This document shows positions 47,980 to 57,922 of a stretch of 64,000 bases of DNA, piece after piece. The stretch is from Acinetobacter genomosp. 15BJ. Lineage in GTDB: Bacteria > Pseudomonadota > Gammaproteobacteria > Pseudomonadales > Moraxellaceae. The notes below the pieces were generated by a model. The model saw only the letters and a program-made list of their open reading frames with translations. It ran no database searches and was not told where the DNA came from. The stretch covers positions 310,001-374,000 of the forward strand of contig NZ_KE007347.1 in assembly GCF_000400715.1 (NCBI RefSeq), read 5' to 3'. The first letter of the stretch is position 1, and every line of letters starts with the position of its first letter. Made by a program: the position numbers and the translations under genes.

Positions 47980-48067
47980 TGTATTGTCATCCCAGTGATT
48001 ATATTTGTTGTTCCATTTAAGCGTTGTTGTGTGTGCTTATGATGTACCTTACAATGAATTTTTAAAA

Positions 48068-48106
48068 AAGTGAATAGTGATTCATAAAATGATTTACAAT
48101 TCACTT
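48068..48106. promoter_or_regulatory. Candidate operator between liuA and the TetR gene
   Basis: AAGTGAAT and ATTCACTT form an inverted repeat with a 23-base gap, and TGAAT-AGTG-ATTCA is a smaller palindrome at 48071-48084. They lie in the 149-bp divergent region, where a TetR operator would be expected. The exact half sites are uncertain. Confidence 0.4.
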
Positions 48107-48128
48107 TATTTGTTAGAGAATAAAATTT

Positions 48129-48746
48129 ATGAGCTATAAACGATCAACTTTAATGCAGGAGCGGATGGAGCAAAATCGTAAATCGATTTTGAGTTCAGCC
48201 AGAAAATTAATTTCAGAGGGAGGGTTCAAAGACGCACAGATACAAACCATTGCTGAGCAAGCAGGGGTCTCAAGTGGTCTGGTGTATCGCTACTTTGACA
48301 ATAAAAGTCAGGTGTTAATTGAGGTCTTGTCAGAAGCCATCAATACCGAACTGTTGGTGATTGATGCCATCACAGAAAGTGATCTGACCGCACAACAAAA
48401 ATTGCACAAGGCAGTCGCGACCTTTGTCAAACGGGCCTTGAACAGTCCGCAGCTGGCATATGCACTCATGTTTGAACCCGTGGATTCAAGCGTTGAACAT
48501 GAGCGTTTTCGGGTAAAGCAGTTGATTAAACAAAGTATTAAAAAAATCCTTGCAGATGGAAATGCAAGTGGTGAGTTTGTTTTGGATGACTTAAACACAA
48601 CAGCGATGTGTGTTGTTGGTGCGATGACCTATGTGGTGGTCGAACCGTTGGATCCAGCGCAAAACACCAAGTTTGATCATGCGCACAAAGACTATTTTTC
48701 CAAACAGATTGCTGACTTTTGTGTGGATGCAGTACAGAAAAAGTAG
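48129..48746 (+). CDS. TetR family regulator of the liu locus
   Basis: A 205-residue protein with an N-terminal TetR helix-turn-helix (ILSSARKLISEGGFKDAQIQ, TIAEQAGVSSGLVYRYFDNK) and a helical ligand domain. It diverges from liuA and precedes an acyl-CoA synthetase gene, so the likely ligand is an acyl-CoA of the pathway. In Pseudomonas the liu operon is controlled by a MerR protein (LiuR); a TetR protein here is a different arrangement. Confidence 0.9.
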   Translation: MSYKRSTLMQERMEQNRKSILSSARKLISEGGFKDAQIQTIAEQAGVSSGLVYRYFDNKSQVLIEVLSEAINTELLVIDAITESDLTAQQKLHKAVATFVKRALNSPQLAYALMFEPVDSSVEHERFRVKQLIKQSIKKILADGNASGEFVLDDLNTTAMCVVGAMTYVVVEPLDPAQNTKFDHAHKDYFSKQIADFCVDAVQKK

Positions 48747-48859
48747 GGCAGACAAAACGGTTTAACATCACAACAATAGGTAGTTTGAAGAGTAGTTGCA
48801 GTTACAACAATTAGATCAGGTAAGAACAGAATTAAAAAAGAATCAAGGAGAATGATTCA

Positions 48860-50554
48860 ATGCAACATGTACGGTTAAGCTATGCCTCTGGAACCAGTTC
48901 GCAACCCCTGTTGGGGATGACGATTGGAGATAAATTTGATCAAGTCTGCCAGCAATATGCTGAGCAAGAGGCGATTGTCAGTTCACACCAGAACCGACGC
49001 TTAAGCTATAAAGCGCTACAGCATGAAGTGAATGCGTTTGCCTGTAGTCTGCTCAAGCTGGGCTTGAAAAAAGGGGATCGACTAGCGATCTGGTCGCCCA
49101 ACTGTGTGGAATGGACCGTGACCCAATTTGCTGCATTCAAAGCTGGCATTATTTTGGTGAATCTGAATACGGCCTATAAAAGTCACGAACTGGAATATGT
49201 ACTCAATAAAGTCTCCTGCAAAGGCTTGGTCATCGCCTCGCAATTCAAGACCACAGATTATCAAGAATTGCTGAGTAAGATTGCACCTGAACTCGCATCT
49301 AGCCCTGATAAGATATTGAATGCAGCTCGGTTACCACATTTAAAATATGTGATTAAAATTGATGAGCAGCAACATACCGGCATCCATCGTTTTAGCGATT
49401 TACTCGAAACCCCAAATCAATCTCAGCTCGATGAGTTACAGCGTTTAGCCAAGCAGTTGCAGTTTGATGAAACCATTAATATCCAATTTACCTCAGGCAC
49501 AACAGGGAATCCGAAAGGAACCATGTTGACCCACCATAATATTCTCAATAATGGTTATTTTGTTGGTGAAGGGATTGGCTTAACTCCCCAAGATCGCGTC
49601 TGTATCTCGGTACCTTTATTCCACTGTTTTGGCATGGTGATGGGCAATCTGGCCTGTATTACTCATGGTGCAACCATGGTTTATCCTGCATCAGTGTTTA
49701 ATCCACTGGAAACTTTAAAAACCATTGAGCAGGAAAAATGTACGGCGGCCTATGGCGTGCCGACCATGTTTATTGCCATTTTGGAACATGAGCAATTTGC
49801 CGACTTTGATTTATCTAGTTTACGTACGGGCATTATGGCAGGCAGTCCATGTCCGAGAGAAATTATGCAGCGTGTGATTGACCGTATGCATATGTCAGAA
49901 ATCACCATCTGTTATGGCATGACCGAAACCTCTCCAGTCAGTGTGCAGAGTTATATTGATGATTCAATTGATAAACGCGTTAGCACGGTCGGGCATGTTC
50001 ATCCACATTTGGAAGTCAAAATTGTCGACTTGGAAGGCGAAATTGTGCCGCAAGGAACATTGGGTGAACTGTGCGTACGTGGTTATTCGGTCATGGCGGG
50101 GTATTGGGATGAGCCTGAAAAAACCAAAGAAGTGATCGACGCAGCAGGCTGGATGCATACGGGTGATATCGCTGAAATGGACAGTGAAGGCTTTGTCAAA
50201 ATCAAAGGTCGAATTAAAGATGTGGTCATTCGCGGGGGTGAAAACCTGTTTCCCAAAGAAATAGAAGACTTTTTATATACCCATCCTGATGTCTGTGATG
50301 TGCAAGTGATTGGTCTACCCGACATGCGTTATGGTGAGGAACTCTGCGCCTGCATTATTTTGCACGAACATCACCAAAGTAATGAAGACAGTATTCGCAG
50401 TTTCTGCAAAGAGCATATTTCACATAATAAAGTGCCACGTTACGTTAAATTTTTTGATGAGTTCCCAATGACCGCATCAGGAAAAGCTCAGAAATTTAAA
50501 TTGCAGGAAATCATGCGGGTAGAGCTGAATTTGACTGCTGAAATTTTTGATTAA
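48860..50554 (+). CDS. AMP-binding acyl-CoA synthetase
   Basis: A 564-residue adenylate-forming enzyme that activates a carboxylic acid with ATP and CoA. The P-loop FTSGTTGNPKGTMLTHHNIL is near residue 213, ICYGMTETSPVSVQ near 350, then GWMHTGDIAEMDSEGFVKIK, GRIKDVVIRGGENLFPKEIE and the C-terminal Lys in TASGKAQKF. AAGGAGA lies before the ATG. It lies 113 bp after the TetR gene in the same direction. The liu context makes isovalerate or another short branched acid a likely substrate; medium-chain acids are an alternative. Confidence 0.9.
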   Translation: MQHVRLSYASGTSSQPLLGMTIGDKFDQVCQQYAEQEAIVSSHQNRRLSYKALQHEVNAFACSLLKLGLKKGDRLAIWSPNCVEWTVTQFAAFKAGIILVNLNTAYKSHELEYVLNKVSCKGLVIASQFKTTDYQELLSKIAPELASSPDKILNAARLPHLKYVIKIDEQQHTGIHRFSDLLETPNQSQLDELQRLAKQLQFDETINIQFTSGTTGNPKGTMLTHHNILNNGYFVGEGIGLTPQDRVCISVPLFHCFGMVMGNLACITHGATMVYPASVFNPLETLKTIEQEKCTAAYGVPTMFIAILEHEQFADFDLSSLRTGIMAGSPCPREIMQRVIDRMHMSEITICYGMTETSPVSVQSYIDDSIDKRVSTVGHVHPHLEVKIVDLEGEIVPQGTLGELCVRGYSVMAGYWDEPEKTKEVIDAAGWMHTGDIAEMDSEGFVKIKGRIKDVVIRGGENLFPKEIEDFLYTHPDVCDVQVIGLPDMRYGEELCACIILHEHHQSNEDSIRSFCKEHISHNKVPRYVKFFDEFPMTASGKAQKFKLQEIMRVELNLTAEIFD

Positions 50555-50641
50555 AACCGTATTCCTCCTTTGTACATTGCGACTGAGGAGGGGCTTTGAT
50601 GTTGTGGTTGCTATCTAAACATAGGATGTCAGGATCAAGAA

Positions 50642-51634
50642 ATGAAGATTAGAAATGATTGGTCACGTGCAGAAATACAGGCTTTATATGAGCAGCCATT
50701 GTTAGATTTGCTGTTTCAGGCACAGCAGTTGCACCGACAGTATTTTGCTGCGAATACGATTCAGGTCAGTACTTTGCTCTCTATTAAGACTGGAAAATGC
50801 CCTGAAGATTGCAAGTATTGTTCACAATCAGCGCGTTATGATTCAAAACTGGAAGCTGAAAAACGCATTGCCGTGGAGAAAGTCATTCAAGAGGCACAAA
50901 AATCCAAAGCCTCAGGCGCATCTCGGTTTTGTATGGGTGCTGCATGGCGCAATCCACATGAGCGCGATATGCCTTATGTACTGGACATGGTGCGCGAGGT
51001 CAAAGCTTTAGGGCTGGAAACCTGTATGACCTTGGGCATGCTGAATGCCTCTCAGGCGGAGCGTTTAAAAGATGCAGGTCTGGATTATTACAACCATAAT
51101 CTGGATACCTCGCGGGAATATTATTCCCACATTATCAGCACCCGAACTTTTGATGATCGACTGGATACACTAGACCATGTTCGTCAGGCAGGGTTAAAAG
51201 TCTGTAGCGGCGGTATTGTCGGTTTAGGTGAAAGCCGAGAGGATCGGATTGGTCTTTTACATGAGTTAGCAACTTTGCCGCTACATCCAGAGTCTGTACC
51301 GATCAATATGCTGGTACCGATTGAAGGGACACCATTGGCTCAAGTGGAAAAACTGGATGTTGTTGAGTGGATTCGGACTATTGCTGTGGCACGATTAATT
51401 ATGCCGAAAAGTTATATTCGACTCTCGGCAGGCCGTGAAGCATTAACCGATTCAGATCAAGCTCTGGCATTTATGGCAGGTGCCAATTCTATCTTTTCAG
51501 GTGAAAAGTTGTTAACCACCGCCAATGCAGGTGAAAATCGTGACCAAGCTTTATTTCAAAAACTAGGTTTGAGTATTGAAGCGAGCAAACCTTCTATAAA
51601 GCAGTTATCAGTTGATGCGATGCTAACCGTCTAA
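50642..51634 (+). CDS. bioB: Biotin synthase
   Basis: BioB is a radical-SAM enzyme that inserts sulfur into dethiobiotin. The 330-residue length fits. The radical-SAM cysteines are C53, C57 and C60 ([18 protein letters not shown]), followed by [48 protein letters not shown] and the 2Fe-2S region with [17 protein letters not shown] and IRLSAGRE (Arg ligand). AGGA precedes the ATG. No other bio gene adjoins, but the biotin-dependent liu carboxylase is nearby. Confidence 0.97.
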   Translation: MKIRNDWSRAEIQALYEQPLLDLLFQAQQLHRQYFAANTIQVSTLLSIKTGKCPEDCKYCSQSARYDSKLEAEKRIAVEKVIQEAQKSKASGASRFCMGAAWRNPHERDMPYVLDMVREVKALGLETCMTLGMLNASQAERLKDAGLDYYNHNLDTSREYYSHIISTRTFDDRLDTLDHVRQAGLKVCSGGIVGLGESREDRIGLLHELATLPLHPESVPINMLVPIEGTPLAQVEKLDVVEWIRTIAVARLIMPKSYIRLSAGREALTDSDQALAFMAGANSIFSGEKLLTTANAGENRDQALFQKLGLSIEASKPSIKQLSVDAMLTV

Positions 51635-51657
51635 GGCTTTTAAAAGTAGAGGATCGA

Positions 51658-52398
51658 ATGGCGAAAGATTTTAACAGTCAAAAAGTAGTGGAACGCTATG
51701 ACGATCATATTCGTCGTCTCATTCCAGGTTATGAGCTGATGCATCAACAAGTCGATGCAATTTTACAGTCCGCTTTAAGTTCAGATGCACAGATTTTAAT
51801 TGTCGGTTGTGGTACAGGCTATGAGCTTGAATATCTACTGAATAGACATCCATCTTGGCGCTTTACGGCTGTTGATCCTTCTTTGAGTATGTTGCAGAAA
51901 GCACAAGCACTGATTCAGGCACTGGGTCAGTCCGAGCGTGTGCAATTTGTTCATGGCGAAACAGCAGAATTGCCTACACAGCCAAAATTCGATGCAGCGC
52001 TGTCGATATTGGTTGCGCATTTTGTACCGCATGCGCTTAAACCGAGTTTCTTTGCTGAAATATCACAGCGGTTAAAAGCGGATGGGTTGCTCATGACCTA
52101 CGACCTGATGGCTTGTGAAGATCCTCAACAATTTAAAGCGTTGCCATTGCTGTGTCAGAACAATGGTCTGAGTGCCGAGCAGAGCCAAGCCATGATGGAG
52201 CGTTTAGCACAAGACTTTTTCACACTCTCTTTTGACGCTTATCAGCAACTGCTTCAGCACACAGGTTTTGAACAGGTGCATTGCTTTAGCCAAGTTTTAA
52301 CTTATCAAGGACTGATTGCCCAGAAAAAACAGGAGGATATCTTGACCTCGGAACTTTCTGGCAAGGTAGTTTTCACTCAACAAGGAACTCAACATTAA
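51658..52398 (+). CDS. Class I SAM-dependent methyltransferase
   Basis: A 246-residue Rossmann methyltransferase. Motif I is ILIVGCGTGYELEYLL (about residues 43-58), the acidic end of strand 2 is FTAVDPSLSMLQKAQ, and a later helix reads PKFDAALSILVAHFVPHAL. AGAGGATC precedes the ATG, 23 bp after bioB, so the two are probably co-transcribed. It is not BioC by any clear feature, but a BioC-like role cannot be excluded. Confidence 0.85.
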   Translation: MAKDFNSQKVVERYDDHIRRLIPGYELMHQQVDAILQSALSSDAQILIVGCGTGYELEYLLNRHPSWRFTAVDPSLSMLQKAQALIQALGQSERVQFVHGETAELPTQPKFDAALSILVAHFVPHALKPSFFAEISQRLKADGLLMTYDLMACEDPQQFKALPLLCQNNGLSAEQSQAMMERLAQDFFTLSFDAYQQLLQHTGFEQVHCFSQVLTYQGLIAQKKQEDILTSELSGKVVFTQQGTQH

Positions 52399-52648
52399 AA
52401 CAGCAACTTAATTTTTTAGCTTTTAACGGAAGTTTTTAAAAGTGGCTGCGATTGCCGCTGCTAGGTTCTACTGTCTTTTAAAAAGTGGCTATTTATTTTA
52501 ATAGGAGGTGAAAATTAAATAAATCAATGGTTTGAAGTTTTTAGAATAAAAAATGTGATGTGGTACATCCGTACGACAAAGGAAAAACACAAACAAAGAA
52601 TGATCTTAAAACAGGTTTTAAGATTAGCCGAAAAGGAAATTGATTTTA

Positions 52649-53935
52649 ATGAAAAAGTTTATTTTAACGGTACAAAAAAGCATATTGGCAACGGCAGTTT
52701 TAACGGCTATGTCCTCTGCTTATTCGGGAACTGAAAGTGCTGAAATTGCACAACTCAGACAGGAAGTTCAAGAGTTGCGTGCTATGCTGCAACAATATGT
52801 AAAGCAACCTGTTCCGCCCCAATCGACGGCTCAAGTCGCCGTAACTACTGCGCCACAGGCGACTGAAACACAAGCTCCAAAACTGAATATCAGCAAAGGT
52901 GGGGCAGAAGTCAATTTATATGGTTATCTCCGTGCCGATGCCTCTTATCAGGCCAAAGGTGCATCGACCATGTATAACAATATCAGTGGCGTACCACTGG
53001 AACATACTGCCGAGGAATCTCAACAAAAAGATCGTTTGCATTCAACCATCAACGTCACCCGTTTGGGCTTAAATTTTAAAACACCGACAGCCGCGGGTGA
53101 GGTTGGTGGCAAGCTGGAAATGGACTTTTTTGGAGGTAGCACACGCGATCAATTCCGCATCCGTCATGCCTATTTAACCTTTGATAAATGGTTGATCGGT
53201 CAGACTTGGTCAACCTTTATTGCACCTGAATATTATCCAGAAACCATTGATGCGGGAACTTATGTTGGTGGGGCATTACAACGTTCACCTTTGGTACGTT
53301 ATAGCGATAATTTATCAGCCAATACCAGTTTTGCTGTCGCGATTGAAGACCCTAAATATACCGCAACTTCCGACCCTGATAATGAAATGCGATTGCCTGC
53401 TTTAGTTGGGCGGTTGAACCATAAATTTGCTAATGGTTCATTGTTATCAGGTCGAACCTTTATGGCCGAGAAAAAGACCAGCAATGATGAGGAATGGGCA
53501 TGGGGTGTAGGGCTCGGCGGTAAATATCAGCTGACACCACAAACCTTCTTAAAAGCTGATTATTACCATGTTAAAGGTGATGGCCGCTTTCTGCTTTGGA
53601 CCAATAACAGCTATGTAATTGATGATAAAAATCATATTCAGAGTAATGAGTTCGATACCATTTCAGCAGGTCTAACCCATCAATTTAATTCGAAGCTTCG
53701 CTCAACCTTGGGTTATGGCTATATGAAAGCCAAGGATGACAATACTTTCGCTGAAATTCAAAAAAATAATGCAACTCAAAACAAGGAACTTTGGCAGGGC
53801 TGGATCAATGCCATGTACAACCCATATAAACCGATTACCTTGGGCGTGGAGTATGTCTATGGCGAGCGAGAAACCTTTGACGGCCGTAACGGGATCGATA
53901 ACCGCTTCAATATGATGGCGAGTTACGATTTTTAA
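52649..53935 (+). CDS. DcaP family outer-membrane channel
   Basis: A 428-residue DcaP-type trimeric porin. A signal peptide (LATAVLTAMSSAYS) is followed by a heptad-like coiled coil (IAQLRQEVQELRAMLQQYVK) and a Pro/Thr/Gln-rich linker, then a 16-strand-type barrel beginning NLYGYLRADASYQAKG and ending in MMASYDF with a C-terminal Phe. DcaP proteins take up dicarboxylates and other anions. ATG 52649 follows AAGGAA. A transporter of the aromatic-acid MFS family follows it and may be its inner-membrane partner. Confidence 0.88.
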   Translation: MKKFILTVQKSILATAVLTAMSSAYSGTESAEIAQLRQEVQELRAMLQQYVKQPVPPQSTAQVAVTTAPQATETQAPKLNISKGGAEVNLYGYLRADASYQAKGASTMYNNISGVPLEHTAEESQQKDRLHSTINVTRLGLNFKTPTAAGEVGGKLEMDFFGGSTRDQFRIRHAYLTFDKWLIGQTWSTFIAPEYYPETIDAGTYVGGALQRSPLVRYSDNLSANTSFAVAIEDPKYTATSDPDNEMRLPALVGRLNHKFANGSLLSGRTFMAEKKTSNDEEWAWGVGLGGKYQLTPQTFLKADYYHVKGDGRFLLWTNNSYVIDDKNHIQSNEFDTISAGLTHQFNSKLRSTLGYGYMKAKDDNTFAEIQKNNATQNKELWQGWINAMYNPYKPITLGVEYVYGERETFDGRNGIDNRFNMMASYDF

Positions 53936-54025
53936 TCAAGACCTTGAATAATCTGTTTTTTCTTTAGGGTGCAGTATGTCGTTTTAAAAATGAACAAGAA
54001 TTTATCTCATAGAGGAGATGATTAA

Positions 54026-55393
54026 ATGGCAACATCGATGTTGAATGTCAATGCAATTATTGACCAAGCAAAATTTACCCCTTTTCACTGGAGCATTTTG
54101 CTTTGGTGTTTACTGATTATTATTTTTGACGGTTATGACCTGGTTATTTATGGTGTGGTTTTGCCTGTATTGATGCAGGAATGGTCACTCACCGCGGTGC
54201 AGGCGGGTATGTTGGCCAGTACCGCTTTATGCGGCATGATGTTTGGTGCCATGCTATTCGGGGCTTTAGCAGATAAAATCGGTCGCAAAAAAGTGATCTT
54301 GATTTGTGTGACGTTTTTTAGTGGTTTTACCTTTTGGGGTGCATTTGCATCGACGCCTTTTGAGTTCGGTCTTTTAAGATTTCTAGCGGGTTTAGGCATT
54401 GGTGGGGTAATGCCGAATCTGGTGGCTTTGACCTCTGAATACGCACCGAAACGGATACGCAGTACCTTGGTCGGGAGCATGTTTAGTGGCTATGCCATTG
54501 GTGGGATTATTTCGGCATTGTTGGGCAGTTATTTAGTTGAAAGCCAAGGCTGGCAAATCATGTTTTTGATCGCCGGCATTCCATTGTTGTTGTTACCGAT
54601 TTTATGGAAGTTCTTACCTGAGTCACTGACCTTTTTGGTGAAAAGCGGCAAGACCGAACAAGCCCATGCCATCATTCAAAAAATTGCACCAGAACAGGCA
54701 TTAAGCAGTGAGACACGCTTATGCTTGAATGATGATCATCTGGATACAGGCAGTTCCGCCAAAGCCTTATTTCAACATGGTCGTGCTCTAAGTACCTTGA
54801 TGTTCTGGCTATTATTCTTTATGTGCTTGTTGATGGTTTATGCATTAAGTAGTTGGTTACCAAAACTGATGCTGGCAGCAGGCTATTCATTGGGTAAAAG
54901 TATCCTATTCCTGCTGGCGCTGAATGTCGGGGCCATGCTTGGGGCAATTTTTGGTGGCATACTTTCAGATAAATTCCACTTAAAGCCTGTGATTTTAACC
55001 ATGTTTGTAGCAGGGGTATTTGCCTTGGTCGGACTCGGTTATAACTCGCCAGCCTATATTTTATATGGCTTGGTGACGATTGCGGGTGCTGCAACCATTG
55101 GTACGTCCATCTTACTTTATAGTTATGTAGCGCAATTCTATCCATTGAGTGTCCGCTCGACAGGGATTGGCTGTGCGTCTGCAGTTGGGCGAATTGGTGC
55201 TATCGTCGGGCCGATTTTAACAGGCATGCTGCTGACCTTGGGTCTACCACATAAGCTGAACTTTGTGATGATTGCCATCCCAGCGATTATTGCGATTTTT
55301 GCGGTGTTGGTGCTGAAACGGCATGAATCGGATAGCGGGAGTAAAAGCACAGTCAATCCAGCGACAAACATCGCTGAAACAGGCGAAGCATAG
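54026..55393 (+). CDS. MFS transporter, aromatic acid:H+ symporter (AAHS) family
   Basis: A 455-residue protein with twelve hydrophobic helices. The AAHS-type helix 1 motif IIIFDGYDLVIYGVVLPVLM with the DGYD acid pair, the GALADKIGRKKVILICVTFF loop and GLGIGGVMPNLVALTSEYAP are typical of PcaK/BenK/MhpT relatives. It imports an organic acid with protons; the exact substrate is open. AGAGGAGATG precedes the ATG. It ends at a strong bidirectional terminator. Confidence 0.9.
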   Translation: MATSMLNVNAIIDQAKFTPFHWSILLWCLLIIIFDGYDLVIYGVVLPVLMQEWSLTAVQAGMLASTALCGMMFGAMLFGALADKIGRKKVILICVTFFSGFTFWGAFASTPFEFGLLRFLAGLGIGGVMPNLVALTSEYAPKRIRSTLVGSMFSGYAIGGIISALLGSYLVESQGWQIMFLIAGIPLLLLPILWKFLPESLTFLVKSGKTEQAHAIIQKIAPEQALSSETRLCLNDDHLDTGSSAKALFQHGRALSTLMFWLLFFMCLLMVYALSSWLPKLMLAAGYSLGKSILFLLALNVGAMLGAIFGGILSDKFHLKPVILTMFVAGVFALVGLGYNSPAYILYGLVTIAGAATIGTSILLYSYVAQFYPLSVRSTGIGCASAVGRIGAIVGPILTGMLLTLGLPHKLNFVMIAIPAIIAIFAVLVLKRHESDSGSKSTVNPATNIAETGEA

Positions 55394-55417
55394 CAGTGCA
55401 TCATGCTTGATAAAACA

Positions 55418-55448
55418 AAGTCGATGAGCCCAGCTCATCGACTTTTTT
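55418..55448. terminator. Bidirectional terminator
   Basis: AAAGTCGATGAGC and GCTCATCGACTTTTTT form a perfect stem with a 3-base loop between convergent MFS and LysR genes. Confidence 0.9.
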
Positions 55449-55461
55449 ATTCTAGTCTGAG

Positions 55462-56382
55462 TTAAGCCAGCAGCATGATTCTGGTTTTTAGGATCTCCAT
55501 AAAGGTTTTTAAAATCATATTGTAGTTTTTGCCTTTATGGGTGATGAGACAGATCGGGGTACTGTAATACATCACGTCCTGCAAGATAGGCTGCATGAAA
55601 CCATCTTGCACCCATTTCCTTGCATAATGATCGGGTAAAAAACCGAGAAACTTTCCCGTTAAGATTAGAAAGGCAATCCCTTCACGGTCACTGGCGGTGG
55701 CTGAGCAATCAAGCAATTGGTGTAATTTTGCCGCCTCTGCTGGAGTTGCATAATTGGGTAATACCGCTTGCCACTGTTTTAAGTCTGCGGTCTGTATGTC
55801 ACCTAAATGTTGAAACAACGGGTGATTTTTACCGCAGTAGAGCAAAGAGTTTTCGCTATATAAATCAAAATAATCCAAACCTGATAATGGAGTGACTAAG
55901 GGGATGGCGCCTGCATGTAAGCGATTGTCTAAAACACGACATTCAATATCGGACAAGGTACTCATACTGATGTTAATCAACACTTCTGGATTTTCATCAG
56001 CCAATAGCGCAAGGGTATTGGTGATATAGGCGCTGGGCATGGTGACCAAGTTATTAATAATGCCAATATTAAATTCACCTTTGAGCTGATTATGCATTTG
56101 ATTGATTTTGGCTCGAAAGTCTTCAATCGAAGCATTCAACACTTCAATATATTCCAGAATTTCACGGCCTTCATCGGTCAGGGCAAAGCCCGCTCGACCA
56201 CGTTGGCACAGTCGAATACCGAGCCGATTTTCCAGATCACTCATATGCAGACTAATCGCAGAACGACTAATTCCAAGCAGGCTTTCAGCAGCGCTAAAGC
56301 TGTGGCAGTCACACACCGTTTTAAATATTTTTAGTAGTTTTATATCAAAATCAGTCACTTGATTTAATTTTTTCGATTTCAT
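55462..56382 (-). CDS. LysR family transcriptional regulator
   Basis: A 306-residue LysR protein: HTH from FKTVCDCHSFSAAESLLGIS to SRSAISLHMSDLENRLGIRL, CQRGRAGFALTDEG, then the effector domain. It diverges from the transaminase gene at 56485 and is the likely regulator of that three-gene set. A TTTGA-N5-TCAAA palindrome lies in the shared promoter region. The start ATG 56382 has a weak ribosome-binding site. Confidence 0.9.
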   Translation of the reverse strand: MKSKKLNQVTDFDIKLLKIFKTVCDCHSFSAAESLLGISRSAISLHMSDLENRLGIRLCQRGRAGFALTDEGREILEYIEVLNASIEDFRAKINQMHNQLKGEFNIGIINNLVTMPSAYITNTLALLADENPEVLINISMSTLSDIECRVLDNRLHAGAIPLVTPLSGLDYFDLYSENSLLYCGKNHPLFQHLGDIQTADLKQWQAVLPNYATPAEAAKLHQLLDCSATASDREGIAFLILTGKFLGFLPDHYARKWVQDGFMQPILQDVMYYSTPICLITHKGKNYNMILKTFMEILKTRIMLLA

Positions 56383-56417
56383 TTAGTTTTACTTTTTTAT
56401 ATCTAAACTCAAGACAA

Positions 56418-56432
56418 TTTGAATTTATCAAA
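56418..56432. promoter_or_regulatory. Candidate LysR box
   Basis: TTTGA-ATTTA-TCAAA fits the T-N11-A palindrome pattern of LysR sites and lies between the divergent LysR and transaminase genes. Confidence 0.35.
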
Positions 56433-56484
56433 ACTATAACGCGCTGTACACTCCAAACATAAGCCCAAAACAAGAAGAGTGATT

Positions 56485-57861
56485 ATGTTTGATATCGACA
56501 CCACAAATGACAGTGATGATGCATTGGAAGCCAGTCCGTCAGAAGTGCCTATGCGCTTAAATTACCAAGCACATTGGATGCCTTTTACCGCCAATCGCAA
56601 CTTTCATCAAGATCCACGCATCATCGTGGCAGCCAAAGGTTCGTCTTTGATTGACAGTACAGGACGTGAGATTTATGACTCATTGTCAGGTTTGTGGACC
56701 TGCGGCGCAGGGCATAGTTTGCCTGAAATTCAACAAGCGGTGAGTCGCCAATTGGCAAAACTGGATTATTCACCAGCCTTCCAATTTGGGCACCCAATGT
56801 CTTTTCAATTGGCTGAGAAAATTGTGCAGCACATGCCTGAAAAACTACAGCATGTATTTTTTACCGATTCTGGTTCTGAGTCAGCAGATACTGCAATCAA
56901 AATGGCAAGAGCTTATTGGCGGATTAAAGGTCAACCGAGCAAAAGCAAGCTGATTGGGCGGGCACGTGGCTACCATGGTGTCAACGTGGCAGGCACCAGT
57001 CTGGGCGGTATTGGTGGCAATCGTAAAATGTTTGGTCAATTGATGGATGTAGATCATTTACCGCATACCTTGCAACCGCATCTGAGTTTTACTAAAGGTT
57101 GTGCCGAAACGGGTGGAATTGAGCTGGCTGATGAAATGCTCAAACTGATTGAGCTACATGATGCATCCAATATCGCAGCAGTGATTGTTGAACCTGTTTC
57201 GGGTTCGGCAGGTTGTATTGTGCCACCGACAGGTTATTTAAAACGTCTCAGAGAAATCTGTGATCAACACAATATCCTGCTGATCTTTGATGAGGTGATT
57301 ACGGGCTTTGGGCGCATGGGCACATGGACAGCGGCTGAATATTTCGATGTAACGCCTGATCTGCTGACCTTCGCCAAACAAATTACCAATGGCGCCATTC
57401 CATTAGGCGGCGTTGTCGCAAGCCACGAAATCTATGATGCCTTTATGCAACAAGACTTGCCTGAACATGCGGTTGAATTTACCCATGGTTATACCTATTC
57501 AGGGCATCCCGTTGCCTGCGCCGCGGCTTTAGCCACTTTAGATGTACTGGAAAATCAAAACCTGATCACTCAATCAGCGGCTTTGGCGCCAAGTTTTGAA
57601 AAACTGATACATGAATTAAAAGGTGCACCAAACATTATTGATATCCGCAACTGTGGCTTGATCGGTGCATTACAACTAGCACCAAGAGATGGTGATGCCA
57701 CCATTCGTGGTTTTGAAATCGGTATGAAGCTATGGAAAGCCGGTTTCTATGTGCGTTTTGGTGGAGACACTATTCAGTTTGGCCCTATGTTCAATAGTAC
57801 CGAAGCGCAATTATCACGCTTGATCAATGCTGTGGGTGAAACCCTTTATCAAGTGAAATAA
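56485..57861 (+). CDS. Omega-amino acid:pyruvate transaminase
   Basis: A class III PLP-dependent transaminase of about 458 residues. It has MPFTANRNFHQDPRIIVAAKG at the start (typical of beta-alanine:pyruvate transaminases, quoted without the first residue), DSGSESADTAIKMARAYWRI, RARGYHGVNVAGTSLGGIGG, the Asp of IFDEVITGFGRMGTW, and the PLP Lys in TFAKQITNGAIPLGG. It converts beta-alanine to malonate semialdehyde. The dehydrogenase and permease genes downstream complete a beta-alanine or related route. GAAGAG precedes the start; a GTG two codons earlier is possible. Confidence 0.9.
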   Translation: MFDIDTTNDSDDALEASPSEVPMRLNYQAHWMPFTANRNFHQDPRIIVAAKGSSLIDSTGREIYDSLSGLWTCGAGHSLPEIQQAVSRQLAKLDYSPAFQFGHPMSFQLAEKIVQHMPEKLQHVFFTDSGSESADTAIKMARAYWRIKGQPSKSKLIGRARGYHGVNVAGTSLGGIGGNRKMFGQLMDVDHLPHTLQPHLSFTKGCAETGGIELADEMLKLIELHDASNIAAVIVEPVSGSAGCIVPPTGYLKRLREICDQHNILLIFDEVITGFGRMGTWTAAEYFDVTPDLLTFAKQITNGAIPLGGVVASHEIYDAFMQQDLPEHAVEFTHGYTYSGHPVACAAALATLDVLENQNLITQSAALAPSFEKLIHELKGAPNIIDIRNCGLIGALQLAPRDGDATIRGFEIGMKLWKAGFYVRFGGDTIQFGPMFNSTEAQLSRLINAVGETLYQVK

Positions 57862-57922
57862 AGCTTGGCTGAGTACCCGCCAAAAGCAAATGGAAAATAA
57901 GATACAGAGACAAGGAATACTG

